Part shown: in pieces, positions 56,300 to 64,000 of the stretch
Position numbering within the stretch: position 1 is the stretch's first letter
Layout: every line of letters starts with the position of its first letter
Source of the DNA: Doryteuthis pealeii
Taxonomy: Eukaryota; Mollusca; Cephalopoda; Myopsida; Loliginidae
DNA length: 64,000 nt
Reading direction: 5' to 3'
NCBI GenBank assembly: GCA_023376005.1
Contig: CM042150.1
Location: 76,225,365-76,289,364, forward strand
Notes under the pieces: model-generated
Seen by the model: the letters and a program-made list of their open reading frames with translations, nothing else
Databases searched by the model: none
Told to the model about the DNA's origin: nothing
Program-made: the position numbers and the translations under genes

Positions 56300-56602
56300 C
56301 ACATGGTTATCATTGTAGGAAATGGACACAATGACCTGAGTTCAAATCCTGAAAGGGTTGTTTGCAACTCACATAGCACTAATACCTTTGAAAATAATAT
56401 GAATCCAACTATTGTTTTCTCCAGTTATGGGTGAATAGTAAAGCATATTGGGCTTTTTGACCTTGTTCAATCAGTCTAGGATGAGGAAAACTGAATTAAA
56501 TGGAACAGGATATATATATCAATAATTGGGATGTTTTGTCACATCGTACTCATGTGGGAGAGTTGGTATATATATCCTACTCATGTGGGAGAGTTGGTGT
56601 AT
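56300..56602 (+). mobile_element. SINE-B with altered tail
   Basis: Head TGGTTATCATTGTAGGAAATG and GAGTTCAAATCCTGAAAGGG, body GTGAATAGTAAAGCATATTGGG, then a segment not typical of SINE-B (56495-56531), then TTTTGTCACATCGTACTCATG. The last 30 bp, containing TACTCATGTGGGAGAGTTGG, is duplicated in tandem. Confidence 0.78.
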
Positions 56603-56815
56603 ATATATATATATAAAGTTAAACCTAATGAGTCAGATATACTTACTAATAGTTTTACTTAGTAGCTCATCAGGGCAAGAATCTGACTAATACCCTTGAG
56701 AAAGGTCTGAATATTTGCCAGGATTTTTCTTACCATAAGAGTTTACCAATAAGTTTTGTAGATTATATATATATATATATATATACATACACATACATAC
56801 ATACATACATACAGT
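56603..56815. repeat. Decayed TA-bounded foldback relative
   Basis: CTAATGAGTCAGA and CTAATAGTTTTACTTAGTAG relate to the arm at 2436-2500. On minus, CTGATGA, then AAAACT/AGT, keeps part of the hammerhead core. GTCAGAT/ATCTGAC pair across it. Flanked by (TA)n at 56603 and (TA)n(CATA)n at 56765-56812. Confidence 0.55.
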
Positions 56816-57283
56816 AATAGCCTATTTTATGTCATTTCTGCCTACATCAAATTCACTTTTATTTAACTTTTCTAGACTAAATTTCAGTTCAGCAAATGTC
56901 ATTACATCACTCAGCAGCATCATATACCTCATGATAAAAAAGGATGGCGAAGTCAAAAAGAATTTAAAATACAATATTTAAAAAATGTATATACAGTTTA
57001 ATAAAATATTTACTTCAAAGAATTATAAACAAATGTACATTCGTGTTTATTATCCTTTGAAAATATTACTAAAATGTGTTAATATAGTTATATTTTTTTG
57101 CCAGTTATTTATGCTAGTTTTATGGTGTTTGTTCCCATTTTAAGGCAATATGTCCAGTTTATATCAAAAACCGGGTTATGGCATAGCTTTTAGAACCAAT
57201 TAATGATGTAAGGAAAAGTATGTTTCATGCATGATAATTAGATGAATTTAAGCTATCAATAAAACCCAGAGATTATTTGCTGT
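56816..57283. other. Unassigned
   Basis: Nothing recognised. Confidence 0.4.
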
Positions 57284-57605
57284 TGTTACATAATCTATGC
57301 GGTTGCATAAGATTATTGTCAATCCCCTGTATTTCTAAAGGGATGGCCCTTTTCATATCATGGGTGGGACTTTCCATGGAATAGTACAGAAAGCCCGCCA
57401 AATTACGTGAAGTCACGTGGGACCTGGTTTGATCCTCAGTTTTCAGTTGGATGTCGGGCAGAGAGTATGTTCTGCCTTAACTGTAACTCACTCTGCATAC
57501 GCGCACTATGTTAGTCAGATATTTAGTTACATGAAATGTTAGTTAAGTAAATAAAAGTTTAAGAAAAATAACACGGTCTTGTGTTTAATGAATGTCTTGG
57601 TAACA
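57284..57605 (+). mobile_element. Putative solo LTR or LTR remnant
   Basis: Begins TGTTACATAATC and ends TTGGTAACA, so the ends form TGTTAC/GTAACA inverted termini. GC content is higher than its surroundings, and an AATAAA signal (about 57552) lies 50 bp from the end, as in retroelement LTRs. The 5-bp flanks GCTGT and AGACT do not match, so no target duplication is confirmed. The sequence after it (CCACCAAGATGAAGTCCCC...) has no gag-like frame that I recognise. Confidence 0.5.
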
Positions 57606-58468
57606 AGACTGATATAGAAGAAATGAGTTAAGTGCGACCGACCACCAAGATGAAGTCCCCAAGAAGAAGAACCTAAGATATCAGGAAGAACAGAAGAAGA
57701 ATAGAAGAAGTTAGAAAGAAAGTAATGAAAAGGGTATACAGCACTGTCACTTGATGATGTTCTTGTTGATTAATCTTAATGGCATGTCAACCTGTCTGGG
57801 ATTATTTTGTGCCTAGATGTTATGGAATTGTGTACATTGTTTATATTTACATTTTTTTCTGTAGTTTATGGTTATGATTTCCAGGGTAGAATATATAAGC
57901 AAAACAATTCACAACAATTTAACGAGAAGAAAATATTTATTATTGAGCAAACCTTAAAGAAGAAGAAAATTCAAATTAGTGAAGGAAACTGTATACATTG
58001 CTGTATAAGTGGAAGAGTTCCTGATATGTTGTTATTGTTTAAAGAAGAATGTCTTTTGTGTTTCTATAGATGTAGGTTAAAGGAGAAAGAGTTTAGTGTT
58101 ATATGTTCCTGTTGTTAAAGAAGAAACATTCTTGACATAGATGCTTAACATGACTTCTTTATTCAGTGTTATAAGAAATTGTGGGGACAAGAAGCCCCCA
58201 CCCCCTCACTGTTATGTAGACTAGAGAACACAAAATATCTGTGTTCAAAAAGAAAGAATTTGGTTTTTGTGCTTACTGCAGCTAAGAGGAAAAACATGGG
58301 AGGTAACCAGGACAGTTAGGAATGTAATTCTTTCTACAAAGCTATCAATGAAATAATCACTTGTTTAAAAAAGAAAATAGGTTATTAATGAACAGAAAAG
58401 ATTGAAATGTATAATAAAAGGTTCATTTTCTATCTTTTTTTTAATAACCCACTTTTTTTTAAAATAGC
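57606..58468. other. Unassigned; purine-rich and small GC patch
   Basis: 57650-57740 is purine-rich. A 103-codon frame at 57807-58118 has a run of Cys near its end but no recognisable family. 58195-58210 has CCCCCACCCCC. Confidence 0.45.
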
Positions 58469-59069
58469 AATTTTTAAAGCAAAATATTTTTATCCAAAAA
58501 TCCATTAATGAAAAATATCTTTTCATATATATATAGTAAGTAAGTAAAGTAAAGTAAAGTCGTCAAGGTGGCCTAAAGTCAGTATCAGCCAATCAGTGAG
58601 GGAGTCTATCCCCTTTTCACTAGCACTAGACCAAGGAGATTGTTTTGGGCGTCTGAGGTGGCGGGCCACACCTACCATCAGCTCCTTACTTTACCACACA
58701 GTTTCCTGTGCTACTCATCTGCTGAGTTGGTGAGGGCTGGTATCGAACTAGGGACCTTGTGGTTTGTAGCCAAATTTTTAAAGCAAAATATTTTTATCCA
58801 AAAATGCATAAATGAAAAATATCTGTTCATATATATATATAGGAATTAATTAAGTAAAGTAAAGTCGTCAAGGTGGCCTAAAGTCAGTATCAGCCAATCA
58901 GTCTATCCCCTTTTCACTAGTGCTAGACCAAGGAGATTGTTTTGGGTGTCTGAGGTGGAGGGCCACACCTACCATCAGCTCCTTACTTTACCGCACAGTT
59001 CCCTGTGCTACTCATTCACTGAGTTGGTGAGGGCCGGTATCGAACTAGGAACCTTGTGGTTTCTAGCCG
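58469..59069 (-). repeat. Tandem duplication (about 304 bp) containing SINE-A
   Basis: AATTTTTAAAGCAAAATATT starts both units (58469 and 58773). Each carries GCATAAATGAAAAATATCT-like flank, (TA)n and a minus-strand SINE-A (58540-58768 and 58851-59095). The first unit ends at TAGCC inside the SINE and jumps back to the flank, while the second continues into the rest of the head. The second copy also lacks 17 bp (GAGGGAGTCTATCC region). Confidence 0.9.
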
Positions 59070-59095
59070 AATGCTCTATCGACTGAGAGCCAGAG
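58851..59095 (-). mobile_element. SINE-A, second unit, near full length
   Basis: TAAGTAAAGTAAAGTCGTC tail at the left and GAATGCTCTATCGACTGAG (A-box region) at the right. A 17-bp deletion after AGCCAATCAGT. Confidence 0.9.
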
Positions 59096-59371
59096 ACAAC
59101 TGACAAACTGAAAGATTTTATTTGTTATGACATTGCAACAATACCAGAGTTAATAAGTAGGTGAGTGCTACAAAAGTTCAGAGTGAAACTTCAAGAGTAT
59201 TTGCTCATGAAGGTAAAGGATTTCGATAATATAATCTTTAAAACAAAGTGATGACAATAACAAAACAAAATGCCAAATATTGTTCCTTTTTTATTGTAGA
59301 ATTAAATTTTGAATAGATCTATTATGCCTTTTTATTTACGTTCCAAACCTGGGTGATCATTCAGCTGGATC
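59096..59371. other. Unassigned
   Basis: Nothing recognised. Confidence 0.4.
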
Positions 59372-59628
59372 ATATCGATTTTGCTCAGTCAGTAGAGTGT
59401 CAGCCGAGGAATCACAAGGTTCCTGGTTCAATACCAGCCATCACCAACTCAGTGTATGAGTAGCACAGGGATCTGTGCAATAAAGTAAGGAGCTGATGGT
59501 AGGTGTGGTGCTCCACCTCAGATGCAAAAACAATCTTCTTGGTCAAGTTAGTGAAAAGAGGATAGACTCCCTCACTGTCTGGCTGATACCAATTTTAGGC
59601 CAACCCGACTTATATATATATATATACA
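59372..59628 (+). mobile_element. SINE-A
   Basis: A box TTGCTCAGTCAGTAGAGTG, B box GGTTCCTGGTTCAATACC, full body, (TA)n tail at 59610. Confidence 0.9.
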
Positions 59629-59631
59629 TAT

Positions 59632-60121
59632 AACATGAGTTAGTATTATATACTCAGAGTAGCTGATAGTTTAACTAGAAGTGACCACCTGGGATCGCCA
59701 GGGTAGAGGGAGGATTTTAAGTAAGTCCCACAGATCCATTATTACTCACTTGCGAATTGGATGCTCGTTGTATGACTTATTAAAATCTCTACTTAAAAAA
59801 AAAAAGAACTTGCATTGATCCAGCCACTCTGAAAATAAACGTTAATGTCTACAATTCAAAATATTAAATGCAAAAAATATATTCCATTCTGTTATCATTT
59901 AAATTTTACTTTTTAATCCTTTTCACAAATATATCAAATCTTTATTATTTTTGCTCAATAACCAAGCACTGGTAATATTTAATGTGTATATATATATATT
60001 TACTTTGTCATTAATTGTTTTATTTTCAAAGTTTCCTCTGGACATACAGATTCACACAACTGCCCTTTATATATGGATAGATTATACACAATAATAAAAA
60101 AATCTAAATTTTAGCATCAAT

Positions 60122-60156
<35 letters not shown>

Positions 60157-60240
60157 GAGAATATTGGTGTTTGTGGGATTTGACATCATAAAAAGAAGGA
60201 TTACTTCAGCTACTCTGAGTATATAATACTAACCCATGTT
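59632..60240. repeat. Element with 35-bp inverted ends and TA arrays
   Basis: AACATGAGTTAGTATTATATACTC-type end at 59632-59666 is inverted at 60206-60240 (one mismatch). TA array at 60123-60153. The interior includes GTGACCACCTGGGATCGCC; family unknown. Confidence 0.7.
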
Positions 60241-60245
60241 TTTAG

Positions 60246-60502
60246 TGCATCGGGTTAGCTCAGTCGGTAGAGCGTTCGGCTAGAAACCACAAGGTTCCTA
60301 ATTCGATACCGGTCCTCGCCAACTCAGCGTATGAGTAGCACAGGGATCTGTGCGGTAAAGTGAGGAGCTGATGATAGGTGTGGCCCTTCACCTCAGACGC
60401 TAAAAAAACAATCTCCTTGGTCTAACGCTAGTGAAAAGTGGATAGACTCCCTCGCTGCATGGCTCATACCGACATTAAGCCGCCCCGACGACTTTACTTA
60501 TA
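60246..60502 (+). mobile_element. SINE-A, near-consensus
   Basis: CGGGTTAGCTCAGTCGGTAG, the GGTTCCTAATTCGATACCGG B box (one change), complete body to CCGCCCCGACGACTTTACTT. Confidence 0.94.
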
Positions 60503-60538
60503 TATATATATATATATAAGTAAAGTCAAAACACATCG

Positions 60539-60575
<37 letters not shown>
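60489..60575. repeat. Tail-to-tail junction of SINE-A and SINE-D ends
   Basis: GACTTTACTTA-(TA)n-TAAGTAAAGTC is a palindrome (about 60491-60526). It is followed by AAAACACATCGACCCTATA-(TA)n-TATAGGGTCATCC, a second inverted pair in which the left half looks like a shortened plus-strand SINE-D end. Confidence 0.7.
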
Positions 60576-60578
<3 letters not shown>

Positions 60579-60795
60579 CATCCACAGACACGTGTTTCGA
60601 CTTATCAAGTCTCTTCAGTGTGGCTAGACATTTTGTAAGCTACCTACAGCCGGAATTGAACTCCGGTCGGTTGGGTGTCAGTCTGGCACCTTAACCATTA
60701 GGCTGTCTTTATTTACAGAATGGGAAGGGGATATTAACTGTTTTAATACACACATCGCTTTGTGTGTAAAGGCCGTCACAGAGTGCTCCATTCAT
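60572..60795 (-). mobile_element. SINE-D copy 2 (tRNA-like, hammerhead-bearing)
   Basis: On minus: a leader with ATATCCCCTTCCCATTCTGT, tRNA-like part CAGCCTAATGGTTAAGGTGCC and GGAGTTCAATTCCGG (good B box), then GCTGTAGGTAGCTTACAAAATG, the hammerhead motif (60582-60623) and a (TA)n end. Less decayed than 31894-32095. Confidence 0.78.
60582..60623 (-). ncRNA. Hammerhead ribozyme motif, all consensus positions
   Basis: On minus: CCACA (stem I), CTGAAGA, stem II GACTT/AAGTC with loop GAT, GAAA, stem III built from ACAC/GTGT with no loop, C17 (GUC cleavage triplet), TGTGG, which pairs fully with CCACA. Position 7 of CUGANGA is free, so A is allowed. A loopless stem III favours action as a dimer, as reported for short-stem-III hammerheads. 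Predicted self-cleaving in the SINE-D transcript sense. Confidence 0.8.
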
Positions 60796-63114
60796 GTATA
60801 TATATTTGAGCACTAATATCTATTCTTCACCTCTTAGCTATTGGAACATTTGAGCTAAAGGAATTTCTTCCAGGAAGAAACTGTAGTGGCATCTCATAAA
60901 TATCAGAATATAATTTACTTACACTTTTTTTGAAAACTTCACGTGCTCAGGAAGTGTGAGTAATTTGTTTAAGATAGAAGCACAATGCATAAAAGATTAT
61001 TAGTTTCCTTCTCTTTTGCCTTTTTCTCCCTTTATTCATTTCACACAAAATGACTTTGTAAAGAAATATTTGTCATGTTTTTAAAAGCAGCACAAAACTT
61101 GTCCTGCATAAAAATGCGATAATGTGAGAACAATGTAAATTTAACTTTACTTTCACTTTCTAACTCTGTTTTTTGTATTATTTTTTTTCATCTTAAATTT
61201 GTTCAACACTGTAGTTTGACTGGAGATATCTAAAACTTACTATTCATCATTATTATACACTAATGTACTGAGGTATTCTCATTATTATATACTTTTTTCC
61301 AGTCATTATTATTGTAACATAATGTATAAGCATAGCCTATCATTTTTGTAAGGAAGTGTAGTATAGATTTCCAATTTAATGATGACCCTGGAAAATTACA
61401 ATGAATTTAAATTGCCAAGTCTTTAACCCAGAGTCATCTGGAGCAGGGCTCTTATTGGTTTAGAGAATCATATGAACAGACAACTCTGGTACAGTAGAGT
61501 AGTTAAGATGAAGCAGCCCTTCTGGACAGATGTGTAATTTTGTCTCTGTTTCCCAAGCCCCAACAATGATATCCCCCCACTCAGAGGATAATAAAAAAAG
61601 TATACATGAAAATAGGCTTTTGTGTTTCTTCCATGATAGCAGAAAAAGAACAATCAACAAAGAACCAGAGGCAAGCAGAGAAACTCCCCCCCCCCCAGTT
61701 GGATACCCGGCCCAATATGAAGAAGAAACCTTGATATGACCTGATAGACATTAGAAAAATTTAAACATGATAGAAGCTAATTCAAGAAAAAGAGGACTAC
61801 ACAACCTTATTAGTAAAATAATTCTTTTAATTTTACTAAGTATTGAATAGCATTTTATATGAATTTCTGAGATGAAGAATTATTTTTATTATACGGTGGA
61901 CCCACATATTGTTTTAAACAGTGCGCTTTTGAACACATACAGTTGGATACTTTTTCAAAAATTTTTTTAACTCTTTAAATTTTATATGAAACTACCACTA
62001 ATGTCTGAAATAAAACTCCTTCTACTATTATTCTGTTCCTGGGTTTTCTCTCTTATATAGAAGAGTTCTTAACTTCTAAGAGTATTTACAGGGATTCATT
62101 GGAGCCCTTATTCTCCGTAGAAACAAATACAAATATAAAATGCAGATACTTGTATTATCAAAACCTACAGAAATTCATGTTGTTGCAAATTTTAATGGCA
62201 TTTGCTACAGGACTTATCTGTGAGGTTAAATACTGTTCATTGGAGAAGTGGTGATAACAGGGGTATTCTGGTCGCTGGTTGTAATGTTGTTAAGAGGCTT
62301 TGTCAGGTTGTTTCTCATTCTTCAGCCTTCTGTTAGTATGCTATTGTATCAGCCTTAGAACGTTTGCTGATACAATGCCTTAGAAAGTTTGCTGGTTATG
62401 GGCAAGGTGGCTGGAGGCGCTTATTTTCACGTCCTTCCCTGGTAACTGTTCTGTGATAAGTGACGTCTGGTTTGATTCTCACGCCAACCTCCTGTTGGCG
62501 ATTTGCCCCCTAGCGGCAGGGGAAGATAATTCTGTGATGAGTTCCCGATACTTCCTTGTTACAAATGTAGTGTTTATATCAAGGCAATACTAACTAAAAG
62601 CCTGGCAGTCATGCAACCAGAAGTTTTGACTAAAGGCAGGCATGTAGTAACCTAAATTACTACTAACCTACAAATATTGAGACAAATTTGAGAAAAGGAT
62701 TTGTTAGTGATATCCAATAATTATCTAATTAGCAACAATAATAACAATACTAGGAATCGATTTTTATTGCTTATTGATCAGAAAGCAGAGAAAATCTACT
62801 TGTATGAATCAATCAGAAAGTGATTTCAGGTTTTACAAGATGAGAAACAGCTCTAAAAAGAGAAAGCTAGGTAAGGGATGAAAAGCGGAAGAAGACTAGG
62901 GAAGTGCTGAGTCTCCAACAAGTGTTGAATTAGTTGAAATGTAATGAAATGGCTGAAGTAGCAAGGAAATGGGTGAAAATGAATCTAGTCTTTTGGTGTG
63001 ATAAAACAAAGAAAAAAAAATGGAATTCTCCAAAGTGTTAGTGTTATTCCTGCAATGGTGAAAATCAGGTCTCAGGTTTATAAGAAAGTGTTTAAGTAAA
63101 TATTAACACACTGA

Positions 63115-63118
<4 letters not shown>
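60796..63118. other. Unassigned, with a GC-richer patch at 62200-62580
   Basis: AT-rich sequence without a recognised gene. 62240-62560 is GC-richer, with TGTATCAGCCTTAGAA and TGATACAATGCCTTAGAA near-repeats at 62345 and 62370 and a CCCCCTAGCGGCAGGGG hairpin at about 62507; not identified. The 69-codon frame at 61530 overlaps a C-run and is unsupported. Confidence 0.45.

Positions 63119-63177
<59 letters not shown>
63119..63177. repeat. (GA)n microsatellite, 58 bp
   Basis: Pure GA array. Confidence 0.97.
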
Positions 63178-63179
<2 letters not shown>

Positions 63180-63301
63180 AATGTGTGCTTATGAGAAGGG
63201 GAATAAGAAAAAGAATGAGTGAGAATAAATGGAAATCAGTGGGAGAGAGAATGAGTTTTTTATTACTGTATTTTTATTGTCATATTTTTTTCTGTACTTT
63301 G

Positions 63302-63503
63302 AATGAGGTGGGCTGAAAAGTCTATATGATGATGTCATATCTTCTGTTCATGACTTTTCTGACCAATAGGATACAAGCACTGCAGCACTAATGGAAGAAG
63401 TATGTGAACTACAATGGGGGTCTAAATTGATAAATAAACCTCATTTTCACATTTCTTAAGAGTATCTTGGTCAGCCTATGAACTTTTCAGCTGACCCTTG
63501 TAT
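63302..63503. mobile_element. Mariner-type MITE
   Basis: Left end GAGGTGGGCTGAAAAGTC and right end (inverse) AGGGTCAGCTGAAAAGTTC are imperfect inverted repeats of about 25 bp. The roughly 150-bp interior is non-coding. GGTTGGCTGAAAAGT-like ends are common in mariner families; the TA duplication is not clear on the left. Confidence 0.6.
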
Positions 63504-63594
63504 ATCATTGTATCTATGTTTATTAAGCTTTAGCATTTGCTTTTATATACATCATATTAAATTATATGCAAAGTACATGTGCAATACACTTGTT

Positions 63595-63695
63595 TAATGG
63601 TTATCATCATAAGAAACGGAATTGACATCCCAAATTCAAATCCTTGGGAAAGGCATCAATTTATCTCTTCTCACTTCAAGTATGGGTATTTACCA
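63595..63695 (+). mobile_element. SINE-B 5' fragment
   Basis: ATGGTTATCATCATAAGAAAC, CAAATTCAAATCCTTGGGAAAG and ACTTCAAGTATGGGTATTTACC follow the SINE-B head and early body, then stop. Confidence 0.6.
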
Positions 63696-64000
63696 CCTAT
63701 CCCACATATATGGGTTTGATGTGGGCCCACCCATGAGCGAAGCTCATGGGGTGGTTGGTGAAAAAATGCATTGATCCGGTCAGCATTCCCCCTCAAGGGG
63801 GGCACCTCAGGCACTGGGCAACAAACCCAGCCCTGCTCCTTTAAATCAAGGGGGCAGGTGTTGCCTGGGGTGGATAGCCCTCTGGATTAATGCTGTTAAT
63901 TATTTTAATAGTCCAGGGCTAAAGTCACTGGACCCCTGACTGGGATGGGTACATAGAGCAGACTGGGTTTTCTTACTTAGTAAAGCAGCCAGATGGAGAA
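63696..64000. other. GC-rich segment, possible 5' end of a retroelement
   Basis: CCCATGAGCGAAGCTCATGGG forms a perfect 9-bp stem at about 63731-63751. The rest is GC-rich (CCCCCTCAAGGGGGGCACC, then CAAGGGGGCAGGTGTTGCC) and runs off the window. It is unlike everything else here; identity unknown. Confidence 0.5.

Overview
The window is intergenic or intronic DNA from a repeat-rich animal genome. An octopod cephalopod is the best guess. The reasons are many tRNA-derived SINEs ending in (TA)n tails, AT-rich composition, very abundant TA microsatellites, and LINE and mariner relics. The organism is inferred from repeat style only. I found no convincing host protein-coding exon, no intact tRNA or rRNA gene and no CRISPR array. 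Nearly every open frame above 60 codons lies in a microsatellite (Tyr-Ile repeats), in a purine tract, or in a decayed transposon.

Recognisable content. Four tRNA-like SINE families are named here for convenience. SINE-A has a tRNA head, a body of about 250 bp and a (TA)n tail, with about 16 copies. SINE-B is about 295 bp, with about 11 copies. SINE-C shares its 3' tail with a 5S rRNA-derived SINE. SINE-D carries a hammerhead-ribozyme motif. There are two main LINE groups. LINE-X has an RT followed by a long C-terminal tail; seven partial copies are present, some with target duplications and a TGATGA-type end. LINE-R carries a C-terminal restriction-like endonuclease with a PD...D signature; its longest relic is at about 41930-43390. 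A third LINE tail, mariner fragments, two copies of a Helitron-like element, foldback MITEs and two LTR-like segments complete the set.

Layout. 1-2000: purine tract and a dispersed repeat. 2.4-15 kb: TA-bounded foldbacks, LINE-X with a SINE-B inside it, and mariner relics. 15-24 kb: SINEs, a SINE inside a SINE, and a MITE inside LINE-X. 24-36 kb: LINE tails, a GC-rich insert splitting LINE-R, the first Helitron copy and SINE-D. 36-46 kb: foldbacks, 5S-SINEs, the longest LINE-R and an inverted-repeat element. 46-64 kb: a 330-bp TA array, a nest of SINE-C, SINE-C and Helitron, a composite inverted/direct repeat, a tandem SINE duplication, the hammerhead SINE-D and short GC-rich islands.

The most interesting signal is a set of hammerhead-ribozyme-like cores (CTGANGA, stem II, GAAA, short self-complementary stem III, NUH) at the hinges of TA-bounded inverted repeats and inside SINE-D. 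One copy (60582-60623, minus strand) has every consensus core position and fully paired stems. A second (2452-2488, minus strand) has an intact core, with one wobble pair in stem I. Hammerheads are known in Penelope-like retroelements. Here they occur in short elements with no visible coding capacity, one of them tRNA-like.
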